Source: CAYGTS01 sp964352905 (GTDB lineage: Bacteria > Pseudomonadota > Gammaproteobacteria > JAHCLG01). From it: 17,966 nucleotides of DNA. Both the position numbers and the translations under genes were made by a program. The stretch is from assembly GCA_964352905.1 (NCBI GenBank), contig CAYGTS010000040.1, positions 1 through 17,966 on the forward strand. Reading direction: 5' to 3'. Below are positions 6,709-14,076 of the stretch, in pieces. Under the pieces are notes generated by a model that saw nothing but the letters and a program-made list of their open reading frames with translations, did no database searches and was not told the origin of the DNA. How positions within the stretch are numbered: the first letter of the stretch is position 1; every line of letters starts with the position of its first letter.

Positions 6709-8457
6709 ATGCATATTAAAGTATTAGATGAGATGTTGGCGAATCAAATCGCTGCAGGAGAAGTGGTCGAAAGACCTGCTTCAGCTGTTAAAGAATTAAT
6801 CGAAAATGCAATTGATGCAGGCACAAGGCATGTTGATGTTGAAATTGAACGCGGTGGTATGCGTTTAATTCGGGTTAAAGATAATGGTTGTGGTATTGCC
6901 AAAGAAGATCTTGTGTTAGCCGTCACGCGCCACGCAACCAGTAAAATTAGTACACTAAAAGATTTACATCAAATAATGAGTTTAGGATTTCGTGGTGAAG
7001 CATTAGCGAGTATTGCTTCTGTCTCACGCTTAGTTATTCAATCGCGCATGGCAGGTCATCGTTCTGCATGGCGGATTCAAGTTGAAGGCCGTCATTTTGA
7101 TCCCAACGTCGTACCCTGCGCGCATAATGATGGCACGACCGTAGAGGTGCGTGATTTATTTTACAACACACCCGTGCGACGCAAATTTTTACGCACGGAA
7201 AAAACCGAATATCAGCAAATTGAACAATTAATTAAACGCATGGCCTTGTGCCGTTATGATATTGGTTTTACCTTTAAGCATAATAAAAGAATTGTGTTTG
7301 ATTATAAGCCTGCGCATGATTTGATAGCAAAAGAACAGCGCCTTGCCAAGATTTACGGTATTGAGTTTATGCAAAATGCCGTTGCTATCGATATGGAGCG
7401 AGAAGGACTACAGTTACAAGGCTGGCTTGGTTTGCCTAATTATTCACGTAGCCAATCTGATTTGCAGAATTTTTATATCAATGCGCGAATGATACGAGAT
7501 AAAGTGGTTACACATGCCATTCGTGAAGCCTATGCAGATCAAGTTGCTGAAGGGCGTTTTCCTTGCTACGTACTATATCTAACACTTGATCCCAGTAGTA
7601 TCGATGTTAATGTTCATCCAACAAAAAGCGAAGTGCGTTTTCAAGATGCGCGCTTGGTTCATGACTTTATTGTGAATAGCGTGAAAGAGGCGCTAGAGCG
7701 ATCTCACGAAGTGGTTAATTTAAAATTTGATGAAGCAGCAACAGCAAGCGTAAGACCGGTTTTTTGCCAAGAAGAATATCTTGAAAAAATGACACCAGTG
7801 CAAGTGTATGATGAAGTGGTTGGTTTTAATAATAGCGCATCATCAGAAAATACGGCCTTTAGCCAGTTTACGGCTGATAATTTTACCCCTAAAGAATATA
7901 GTGTTGGCGCCTTAGGACGTATTATTGGTCAAACCCATGCTAAATTTGTGATGACTGAAACAAGTGTGGGTATGAATATTATTCATGTGGCGAAGACCCA
8001 ACAATATCTGACTCACAAAAAATTATTGCAAGGTTACCATGATCAAAACGTGGCAACGCAAACATTATTAGTGCCAGAGTCAGTAAAGCTCGATCCTGAT
8101 TTGATAATGTATGTTGATGAAAATCAACTTTTATTTGAACGTCTTGGCATGCATGTGAATGTGATAAGTGAAGAAAGCTTAATTATCCGTAAAATACCCA
8201 ATTGTTTGAGTACGGTACATTTAAGCAAACTTTTTCAAGCGATGTTAGAATATTTGTCACAACTGAAAGAATTTGTGATTGAAGAGTTTATTTTAATTAT
8301 GTCGCGCCAAGCGCATGATAAAACATCTGAAAAATTATCTATGCAAGAAATGTTATACATCGTGCGTGAGTTAGAAAAATTATTAGAAGAAGAGCCTAAC
8401 GTAGCAAAATCCTTGTATAAGCCGTTTTCCCTGAATGAGTTGGAGAAGTTTTTTTAG
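6709..8457 (+). CDS. mutL: DNA mismatch repair protein MutL
   Basis: MutL couples MutS mismatch recognition to strand incision and unwinding. The 582-residue protein starts with the standard MutL N-terminus (ANQIAAGEVVERPAS). It carries the GHKL ATPase motifs: E29 and N33 in ELIENAIDAG, DNGCGI, ATSKI and GFRGEALASI. DVNVHPTKSEVRF closes the transducer domain near 310. A linker (about 340-395) precedes the dimerisation domain. In the C-terminal domain the places where nuclease-type MutLs have DQHA(X)2E, ACH/ACR and C-x-HGRP read HVAKTQQ (426-432), SRQAH (532-536) and VAKSLYKPF (565-573), so the endonuclease site appears lost. The ribosome-binding site is weak (AGATGAG, 6697-6703). The stop is only 13 bases before the MITE that separates it from miaA. 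Confidence 0.95.
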   Translation: MHIKVLDEMLANQIAAGEVVERPASAVKELIENAIDAGTRHVDVEIERGGMRLIRVKDNGCGIAKEDLVLAVTRHATSKISTLKDLHQIMSLGFRGEALASIASVSRLVIQSRMAGHRSAWRIQVEGRHFDPNVVPCAHNDGTTVEVRDLFYNTPVRRKFLRTEKTEYQQIEQLIKRMALCRYDIGFTFKHNKRIVFDYKPAHDLIAKEQRLAKIYGIEFMQNAVAIDMEREGLQLQGWLGLPNYSRSQSDLQNFYINARMIRDKVVTHAIREAYADQVAEGRFPCYVLYLTLDPSSIDVNVHPTKSEVRFQDARLVHDFIVNSVKEALERSHEVVNLKFDEAATASVRPVFCQEEYLEKMTPVQVYDEVVGFNNSASSENTAFSQFTADNFTPKEYSVGALGRIIGQTHAKFVMTETSVGMNIIHVAKTQQYLTHKKLLQGYHDQNVATQTLLVPESVKLDPDLIMYVDENQLLFERLGMHVNVISEESLIIRKIPNCLSTVHLSKLFQAMLEYLSQLKEFVIEEFILIMSRQAHDKTSEKLSMQEMLYIVRELEKLLEEEPNVAKSLYKPFSLNELEKFF

Positions 8458-8470
8458 GTATAAAGAAACC

Positions 8471-8572
8471 GTAACTATTCAGTAAACTTAACTGTGAATT
8501 TACCAAGAACGTTCAGATTTGGGCTAAAAACAGCAAAATCTAAACGTTCCCAGCTACAGGGTGAATAGTTAC
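8471..8572 (+). repeat. 102-bp MITE-like element at the miaA start codon
   Basis: It has perfect 11-bp terminal inverted repeats, GTAACTATTCA and TGAATAGTTAC. It is a shortened family member keeping the GTGAATTTACC...AACGTTCAGATTT module and the GGGCTAAAAACAGCAAAATC block. Left flank AAGAAACC (8463-8470) and right flank ATGAAACC (8574-8581) match at 7 of 8 positions, with one extra C at 8573. This fits a target duplication whose left copy has lost the ATG by one substitution. Confidence 0.88.
8558..8563 (+). promoter_or_regulatory. Ribosome-binding site of miaA provided by the MITE
   Basis: AGGGTG, 10 bases before the miaA ATG, is the only Shine-Dalgarno-like sequence near this start. It lies in the right end of the repeat (ACAGGGTGAATAGTTAC). 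The spacing is rather long, so translation may be modest. Confidence 0.45.
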
Positions 8573-8573
8573 C

Positions 8574-9500
8574 ATGAAACCAATCATATTTTGCCTCATG
8601 GGTCCCACCGCAAGTGGTAAAACCGATCTTGCAATTAAGGTGGCGCAACACTTTCCTTGTGACATTATCAGCGTTGATTCCGCAATGGTTTACCGTGGCA
8701 TGGATATTGGCTCGGCCAAGCCCTCTGCTGCTGAGTTGCAACAAGCACCGCACCGTTTGATTAATATCTGCGATCCGGCAACGAGTTATTCGGGTGCGGA
8801 TTTTTGTTTGGATGCTAAACAAGAAATAGAGCAAATTTTAGCGTGTGGCCGTTTTCCATTGTTGGTGGGCGGGACAATGCTCTACTTTTATTTATTACAG
8901 CAAGGTATTACTGAGCTGCCACAAGCCGATCCTGAAATTCGTGAGAAATTACAACAAGAGATAAATAGCCATGGTTTGCAAGCATGTTATGCAAAGTTAC
9001 AGAAAATTGATCCAACAGCCGCCAGCAGAATTCATGCTAAAGATTCCCAGCGTATTCAGCGTGCGTTAGAAATTTATTACGCGACAGATAAAACCATGAC
9101 TGAGTTGCTCACAACCTTGCCGCGCCCAAAATTACCCTATCAATTTTGTAATATTGCCTTGTTGCCAACTGAGCGGGCATTACTACATGAAAAAATCTCA
9201 CTGCGGTTTGAAAATATGCTGCAGTTAGGGTTTATCGACGAAGTCGCAAGATTATATCAACGCCCTGATTTGCATGCAGATTTGCCTGCCATGCGCGCAG
9301 TTGGCTATCGCCAAGCGTGGCAGTATCTGGATGGGCTATTGTCTTACGCAGAAATGCAGGAAAAAGCAGTGACTGCTACTCGCCAATTGGCTAAACGCCA
9401 AATAACCTGGTTAAAATCTTGGCAAAATTTAATCGCACTTAATTGTTTTGATGGTGCCAAACAAGCGAAAGTATTTGAAATTCTTAGGCGCTACGAATAA
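8574..9500 (+). CDS. miaA: tRNA dimethylallyltransferase MiaA
   Basis: MiaA transfers a dimethylallyl group to N6 of A37 in tRNAs that read UNN codons, the first step of ms2i6A synthesis. The 308-residue product has the P-loop G10-PTASGKTDLA, the substrate motif SVDSAMVYRGMDIGSAKP, HRLINICDP, LLVGGTMLY, KDSQRIQRALE, MRAVGYRQ and TRQLAKRQITWL. It normally sits directly between mutL and hfq, as here. Both ends coincide with mobile insertions. The ATG directly follows the 102-bp element, and the TAA lies inside the target duplication GAATAAAG of the next one. The reading frame itself is intact. Confidence 0.96.
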   Translation: MKPIIFCLMGPTASGKTDLAIKVAQHFPCDIISVDSAMVYRGMDIGSAKPSAAELQQAPHRLINICDPATSYSGADFCLDAKQEIEQILACGRFPLLVGGTMLYFYLLQQGITELPQADPEIREKLQQEINSHGLQACYAKLQKIDPTAASRIHAKDSQRIQRALEIYYATDKTMTELLTTLPRPKLPYQFCNIALLPTERALLHEKISLRFENMLQLGFIDEVARLYQRPDLHADLPAMRAVGYRQAWQYLDGLLSYAEMQEKAVTATRQLAKRQITWLKSWQNLIALNCFDGAKQAKVFEILRRYE

Positions 9501-9502
9501 AG

Positions 9503-9556
9503 GTACCTGCTCACTCCTCTTTAGCCCGAAAATATGGGCATTCTCTGAGTAGTTCC
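9503..9556 (+). repeat. 54-bp MITE-like element at the miaA stop codon
   Basis: This short element has ends GTACCTGCTCACTCC and GAGTAGTTCC. The left end matches the reverse complement of the right end of the copy at 1-104 at 13 of 15 positions. A core hairpin block (TTTAGCCCGAAAATATGGGC) is retained. It is flanked by perfect 8-bp direct repeats GAATAAAG (9495-9502 and 9557-9564), the first of which contains the miaA stop codon. Confidence 0.88.
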
Positions 9557-9565
9557 GAATAAAGT

Positions 9566-9742
9566 GTATCTATTCAGCAAATTTGAAGGTGAATTTACCG
9601 AGAACGTTCAGATTTGGTGAACAACTACAAAAATCTTTTTGAGAAAGCGCAGTGTATGAGTTATACATGAGCATTTCGATAAAAGATTTTCGCCGTTTTT
9701 AGCCCAAATATGGGCGTTCCCATCTACAGGGTGAATAGTTAC
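9566..9742 (+). repeat. 177-bp MITE-like element beside the 54-bp copy
   Basis: The longest plus-orientation copy starts GTATCTATTCAGC and ends GGTGAATAGTTAC (imperfect inverted repeats). Perfect 8-bp direct repeats AATAAAGT flank it (9558-9565 and 9743-9750). It contains all modules seen in the family: GGTGAATTTACC, AACGTTCAGATTTGG, GAGAAAGCGCAGTG, GATAAAAGATTTTCG, GCCCAAATATGGGC and CTACAGGGTG. With the neighbouring element it fills most of the miaA-hfq gap. About 150 bases of native-looking sequence remain before hfq. Confidence 0.93.
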
Positions 9743-9881
9743 AATAAAGTTAGATAATTTATTGTTGTTATATTAAAACTCATGCTAGACTACGATGCCT
9801 AAGAAATAGTTCGCTTTTAAACAGCATAATCAGTGAACTATAACTTAGGTATGGTGTTGTATGAAATTTTTACAAGAAAGG

Positions 9882-9887
9882 AAGGAG
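9882..9887 (+). promoter_or_regulatory. Strong ribosome-binding site of hfq
   Basis: AAGGAG lies 8 bases before ATG 9896. It fixes that codon as the start and rules out an in-frame GTG at 9833, which would add 21 residues without family support. Confidence 0.85.
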
Positions 9888-9895
9888 AACAAGCA

Positions 9896-10165
9896 ATGAT
9901 AAGAGGGCAGACCTTACAAGACCCTTTTCTAAATGCACTACGGAAAGAGAAAGTACCTGTTTCAATTTACTTAGTGAATGGAATTAAGCTTCAAGGCCAC
10001 ATTGAGTCTTTTGATCAATTTGTAGTGTTATTAAAAAATACCGTGAACCAGATGGTTTATAAACATGCCATTTCCACAGTTGTGCCTGCGCGCAATGTGA
10101 AAATGCACATCCCAGACAGCGATATTGATGCTGATGAGATGATTGAAGAAGCTGGTAACCTTTAG
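9896..10165 (+). CDS. hfq: RNA chaperone Hfq
   Basis: Hfq is a hexameric Sm-like chaperone that pairs small RNAs with mRNAs. The 89-residue protein begins MIRGQTLQDPFLNALRKEKV, matching the E. coli start region, followed by the Sm1 motif (VSIYLVNGIKLQGHIESFDQ) and Sm2 motif (YKHAISTVVP). The proximal-face residues Q8, F42 and the YKH triad are all in place. The C-terminal tail is short and acidic (DSDIDADEMIEEAGNL). Its upstream control region has been altered by two mobile insertions after miaA. A weak promoter candidate is TTGTTG (9762-9767) with TAGACT (9786-9791), spacing 18. hflX follows after 67 bases. Confidence 0.96.
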   Translation: MIRGQTLQDPFLNALRKEKVPVSIYLVNGIKLQGHIESFDQFVVLLKNTVNQMVYKHAISTVVPARNVKMHIPDSDIDADEMIEEAGNL

Positions 10166-10232
10166 TTTACTAGGTAGCCAATTTGTTTGATATACCCATA
10201 ACTTTTCATTCAGCGATAAGGCGTGTGCGGAA

Positions 10233-11525
10233 TTGAGTAGTGAACTAAGCACACAACATGGTCGTGGAATGAAAAGTGAAGGGTATAACGTTATACTAGT
10301 TCATCTTGATTTTCCTCAGCAAGCTTCCCAGGATGATCTGGAAGAATTCAAATTACTTGCAACCTCTGCGGGTGCTAATATCCAACAAATCATTACCGGA
10401 AAAAGGCAACGGCCCGATGCAAAATATTTTGTGGGCTCTGGTAAAGCCATTGAAATTCAACAAGCCGCGCTACTTTCAGATTCGCAATTAGTTATCTTTA
10501 ACCATAGTTTAACGCCTGCCCAAGAACGCAATCTTGAACGCTTGTTGCAAGCGAGGGTACTCGATCGTACCGGTTTAATCCTTGATATCTTTGCAGCGCG
10601 TGCGCGTTCTTTTGCTGGTAAATTGCAGGTAGAGCTTGCCCAACTAGAGCATCTTGCTACGCGTTTAGTGCGTGGTTGGAGCCACTTAGAGCGGCAAAAA
10701 GGAGGGATTGGCTTAAGAGGACCTGGGGAGACGCAGTTAGAAACGGATAGGCGTTTACTTCGAGAAAGAATCAAGGTAATAAAAAAGCGTTTAGAAAAAG
10801 TGCAACAACAACGACAACTTGCCAGCAGTGCCAGAGCGCGCCAAGCGATCCCAACCGTGTCATTAGTAGGGTATACCAATGCGGGGAAATCAACCTTGTT
10901 TAATCAATTGGTTGGTGATACTCAATACACGGCTGATCAATTATTTGCCACGCTTGATCCAACTTTACGTCGTTTAAGCTTGCCGCAATTTGGCTCCGCC
11001 ATTTTAGCCGATACCGTTGGTTTTATTCGGGATATACCACATCAACTCATTGAATCATTCCATGCAACACTTGAAGAAACGCGTAATGCAGAATTATTGA
11101 TCCACGTAATTGATGCGCATGATCCTGAAAGGCATCAACATGCAGTAGAAGTATTATCAGTGTTAAAACAAATTGGCGCTGATCAAGTGCCACGCTTAGA
11201 AGTGTATAACAAAATTGATTTAATTGAGCATGGCCAAACGCGCTTAGAACGTGATGATCAAGGTCAAGTGCTACGAGTTTGTTTATCCGCGATCAAAAAT
11301 AAGGGTATTGATTTTCTGCTCACAGCTATTGCTGAGCGCTTATCAGCAGATTTTATTTCAAAGCGTATTATTTTAATACCCGCGCAAGCAGAGTTACGCG
11401 CTAAATTATATGCAATGGGTGGTGTTTTGGCTGAAAATGTGGACAATGAAGGCAACCATCATTTAACGATCCGCCTATCAAAAATAGATTTTAAACGCTT
11501 ATTTGGCGAAAGGCGAGACAAATGA
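10233..11525 (+). CDS. hflX: Ribosome-associated GTPase HflX
   Basis: HflX is a GTPase that binds the 50S subunit and splits stalled or stressed ribosomes. The 430-residue product has the N-terminal HflX domain (KYFVGSGKAIEI, LTPAQERNLERLL, RTGLILDIF) and the signature GGIGLRGPGETQLETDRRLL. The G domain has G1 GYTNAGKST (about 213-221), G3 DTVGFI, G4 NKID and G5-like SAIKNKG. The start is uncertain. TTG 10233 has AAGG 11 bases upstream, while ATG 10269 gives a 418-residue protein whose start (MKSEGYNVILVH) aligns better with E. coli HflX but has no clear ribosome-binding site. It lies in the conserved hfq-hflX-hflKC order. Confidence 0.94.
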   Translation: MSSELSTQHGRGMKSEGYNVILVHLDFPQQASQDDLEEFKLLATSAGANIQQIITGKRQRPDAKYFVGSGKAIEIQQAALLSDSQLVIFNHSLTPAQERNLERLLQARVLDRTGLILDIFAARARSFAGKLQVELAQLEHLATRLVRGWSHLERQKGGIGLRGPGETQLETDRRLLRERIKVIKKRLEKVQQQRQLASSARARQAIPTVSLVGYTNAGKSTLFNQLVGDTQYTADQLFATLDPTLRRLSLPQFGSAILADTVGFIRDIPHQLIESFHATLEETRNAELLIHVIDAHDPERHQHAVEVLSVLKQIGADQVPRLEVYNKIDLIEHGQTRLERDDQGQVLRVCLSAIKNKGIDFLLTAIAERLSADFISKRIILIPAQAELRAKLYAMGGVLAENVDNEGNHHLTIRLSKIDFKRLFGERRDK

Positions 11526-11563
11526 TAAGCTTATCGGTATAGACAGCTTTGGAGAAACCAAAA

Positions 11564-12955
11564 ATGCCCTGGAATGAACCTGGCAAAGATGATAAAGACG
11601 ATAAATCCTCGCCTAAGGATCCTTGGGGGGGGAATCGAAAAGACAATCGAAACAAAAATCAAGGGCCACCCGATATAGATGAAGCTTTGCGCAAATTACG
11701 CATGAAACTTAAGCAAGCTTTTGCGGGTAAATCAGGCAAGTCCCAGTCTGGCAATGAAAAACGTGCGGGTGGTTTTAATTGGTCAACCGTGGGAGTTGTA
11801 GTCTTAATTGCAATTGCGATATGGGCATTATCCGGTATATACATTGTAGGTCCTGCTGATCAAGCGGTGGTGTTACGCTTTGGTAGATATGTTAAAACTG
11901 TTGGCCCGGGCCCGCATTGGATACCGCGTTTTATTTCACAAAAAACCATTGTTAACGTTAAACGTATTAACACCTTAGATTACAGCGTTGAAGTATTAAC
12001 GCGTGATACCAACATTATTAACGTGCAATTAGTTGTGCAATATGTCATTAGTAATCCTAAAGATTATCTTTACAATATTACTAACGCACAAACGAGTTTA
12101 GAACAAGCAACTGCATCGGCAGTGCGTTATGCAGTTGGTCAAATTTATTTATCGGATGTGTTACCGATTGTGAAACGTAATGATGAAAACATTACCGAAC
12201 AAGAGCAAGTTCCTGGCGTTGATGAACAAGATCAAGCACAGGCAACTAAAGCAGGTCAGCCACATAAACTCGATACTAAGCTTGCGAAAAAAATTGACCA
12301 AGCGCAGCAAGATAGCGACAATAAAAATAAAGCGCACGATATTATTCGTGATGAAATTGCGCGCCGCTTAAAAGCAACAATGATCTTATATAACGCCGGT
12401 ATTGAAATCAAGGATGTTACCTTACAACATATCAAGCCTCCACAAGGGCGAGTATCGGAAGCCTATGATGATGCCAACCGCTCACGTGAAGATGAAAAAC
12501 GTGTGATTAATCAGGCCAAAGCTTATAGCGCTGATGTGCGTCCTAAAGCCTTGGGTGAAGCTTCACGTATTGTCTTATTAGCACAAGCAAATCAGCAAAA
12601 AATTGTACTTGATGCTGAAGGTAATACCGCGTCGTTTAGCGCATTGTTACCCGAATATTTAAAAGCGCCGGTTGTGACGCGTGAAAGAATGTATATTGAT
12701 ACGATACAATCCGTATTAAACAACAGCAGTAAAATTTTAGTCGATGCTAAATCGGGTAATTTATTATATTTGCCGTTAGATCGATTGGTTAAACAATCAA
12801 GTAGTGATGGTAAAGCCGCTGGTATGCAGTTATTGTCACCTTCTACTAATAAAGTACAAGAAGTCACAAATCCATTAACGGTTAAAACACCCAATAGTCC
12901 TTACTCAAATGATACGCTACGTTCTACCATACGCAGTACCAAACGGGAGTATTAA
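11564..12955 (+). CDS. hflK: FtsH protease modulator HflK, with an extra hydrophilic insert
   Basis: HflK and HflC form a large SPFH complex in the inner membrane, facing the periplasm, that encloses and restrains the FtsH protease. ATG 11564 is chosen because GGAG (11551-11554) lies 9 bases upstream and MPWNEPG matches the HflK start. A TTG five codons earlier would consume that site. The 463-residue protein has an N-terminal cytoplasmic Gly/Asp/Lys-rich tail, a membrane segment at about 73-93, and an SPFH domain (VLRFGRYVKTVGPGPHW onward). The conserved C-terminal part carries LLPEYLKAP and a match to the GGNLMVLPLD block. An unusual stretch at about 204-257, rich in Gln, Asp and Lys, interrupts the SPFH region compared with E. 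coli HflK. Confidence 0.93.
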   Translation: MPWNEPGKDDKDDKSSPKDPWGGNRKDNRNKNQGPPDIDEALRKLRMKLKQAFAGKSGKSQSGNEKRAGGFNWSTVGVVVLIAIAIWALSGIYIVGPADQAVVLRFGRYVKTVGPGPHWIPRFISQKTIVNVKRINTLDYSVEVLTRDTNIINVQLVVQYVISNPKDYLYNITNAQTSLEQATASAVRYAVGQIYLSDVLPIVKRNDENITEQEQVPGVDEQDQAQATKAGQPHKLDTKLAKKIDQAQQDSDNKNKAHDIIRDEIARRLKATMILYNAGIEIKDVTLQHIKPPQGRVSEAYDDANRSREDEKRVINQAKAYSADVRPKALGEASRIVLLAQANQQKIVLDAEGNTASFSALLPEYLKAPVVTRERMYIDTIQSVLNNSSKILVDAKSGNLLYLPLDRLVKQSSSDGKAAGMQLLSPSTNKVQEVTNPLTVKTPNSPYSNDTLRSTIRSTKREY

Positions 12956-12958
12956 TTA

Positions 12959-13858
12959 ATGAACTCAGTAAAAACATTTAGTATTGTAGCGCTCATTATT
13001 TTGTTAATTTTATTAGGTTCAAGCTTTTACACGATACAAGAGGGTAGCAATGGCTTACTAATGCGTCTTGGTAAAATTTTGCAGTCATCCAATGGGCAAG
13101 CTTTAATTGAGCAACCGGGTTTGCATGTAAAATTCCCGTTTATCGATAGCGTTTCGCGCATTGATACCCGCTTGCAAACCGATTCAGCAACGTCATCACG
13201 TATTTATATTAAAAAAGATACGTATTTTGTTGTGCAATATTATTTAAAATGGCGCGTAACCGATCTTGCTAATTTTTATACCGCCACCAATGGCAGTGTT
13301 GCTAAAGCAGAAAAATTAATGCAACAGAAAATTAATAATACCATGCGTGCTGATTTTTCAAGGCGAACCTTACCGGAAATTATTTCAGAACAAAATGGCA
13401 GCATGATGCAAAATTTGCGTGAGCAAGTGACTAAAAGTATTGCCAACTTAGGCATTAAAGTGGTTGATTTACGCTTAACCGCCATTGAATTACCCGAGGC
13501 AGTTAAAAGTTCCTTATACGACAGCATGATTGCCGGCTGGGAAACGGTTGCCAATCAAAATCGTGCGAACGGTGAGCGCGTTGCGCAACGTATTAAAGCC
13601 GATGCTGATGGTGCTCGAATTCGCATTATCGCTGAGGCAAAACGCACGGCGCAGTTTGCCTTAGCTAAAGGGCGAGCACAAGCTGCAGAAATTTATACCA
13701 ATGCTTATCAAAAAGATCCCGGTTTTTATTCCTTTTATCGTAGTTTATTAGCGTATCAAGATGTTTTTGATAACCAGAAAAATATTTTAGTACTAAGTCC
13801 TGATGGTGATTTTTTCAGATATTTTAATCATATTAATGGCGGCAAAAATAAGGAATAA
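12959..13858 (+). CDS. hflC: FtsH protease modulator HflC
   Basis: HflC is the partner of HflK in the membrane complex around FtsH. The 299-residue protein has an N-terminal membrane segment (about 6-25), the SPFH domain beginning GSNGLLMRLGKI, and the conserved LPEAVKSSLYDSMIAGWETVA helix region. Its C-terminal end has YQKDPGFYSFYRSLLAYQ. The start is three bases after the hflK stop, with GGGAG (12945-12949) 9 bases upstream, inside the hflK end. The two are clearly co-transcribed. Confidence 0.96.
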   Translation: MNSVKTFSIVALIILLILLGSSFYTIQEGSNGLLMRLGKILQSSNGQALIEQPGLHVKFPFIDSVSRIDTRLQTDSATSSRIYIKKDTYFVVQYYLKWRVTDLANFYTATNGSVAKAEKLMQQKINNTMRADFSRRTLPEIISEQNGSMMQNLREQVTKSIANLGIKVVDLRLTAIELPEAVKSSLYDSMIAGWETVANQNRANGERVAQRIKADADGARIRIIAEAKRTAQFALAKGRAQAAEIYTNAYQKDPGFYSFYRSLLAYQDVFDNQKNILVLSPDGDFFRYFNHINGGKNKE

Positions 13859-13865
13859 GAATAAC

Positions 13866-14072
13866 GTGCGTTATATATTAGGTGCGATTGCGCTTATGCT
13901 GATCTTTGAATCATTATTCCCACTGATTGCTCCCCAGAAATGGCGCGAAACATTACGCAAAATTCTTTTCATGGAAGATAAACTGATCAGAAAAGTGGCG
14001 TTTGTCATTTTTCTGATAGGTTGTTTTTTATGGATTATCGTTCAACACACAGATTTCTTAATAGAGAGTTAA
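13866..14072 (+). CDS. DUF2065 small membrane protein (YjeT-like)
   Basis: This 68-residue protein has two hydrophobic segments separated by a short loop (RYILGAIALMLIFESLFPLI, and FVIFLIGCFLWIIV). The Glu in FESLFPLIAP matches the DUF2065 family found between hflC and purA. The GTG at 13866, with AGGA (13851-13854) 11 bases upstream, gives the family's usual length. ATG 13836 would lie inside hflC and lacks a ribosome-binding site. The function of the family is unknown. Its place beside hflKC suggests an inner-membrane role in the same complex (inference). Confidence 0.8.
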   Translation: MRYILGAIALMLIFESLFPLIAPQKWRETLRKILFMEDKLIRKVAFVIFLIGCFLWIIVQHTDFLIES

Positions 14073-14076
14073 CAAA

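Noticed and set aside
9503..9742. CRISPR-like or tandem repeat array
   Set aside because: The units are of different length, are modular, have inverted ends and are flanked by target duplications; there is no regular repeat-spacer pattern.
9833..9895. Longer Hfq starting at GTG 9833
   Set aside because: The added 21 residues match nothing in the family, and AAGGAG sits 8 bases before ATG 9896.
10457..10879. 140-codon open frame opposite hflX on the minus strand
   Set aside because: It is antisense to highly conserved HflX motifs, has no ribosome-binding site, and its composition reflects the hflX reading frame.
11549..11563. HflK start at TTG 11549
   Set aside because: The TTG overlaps the GGAG that serves ATG 11564, and family members begin at M-x-WN-x-PG.
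13803..13865. DUF2065 protein starting inside hflC
   Set aside because: The extra 21 residues are read from the hflC 3' end in another frame. No ribosome-binding site supports them, and the family length fits GTG 13866.
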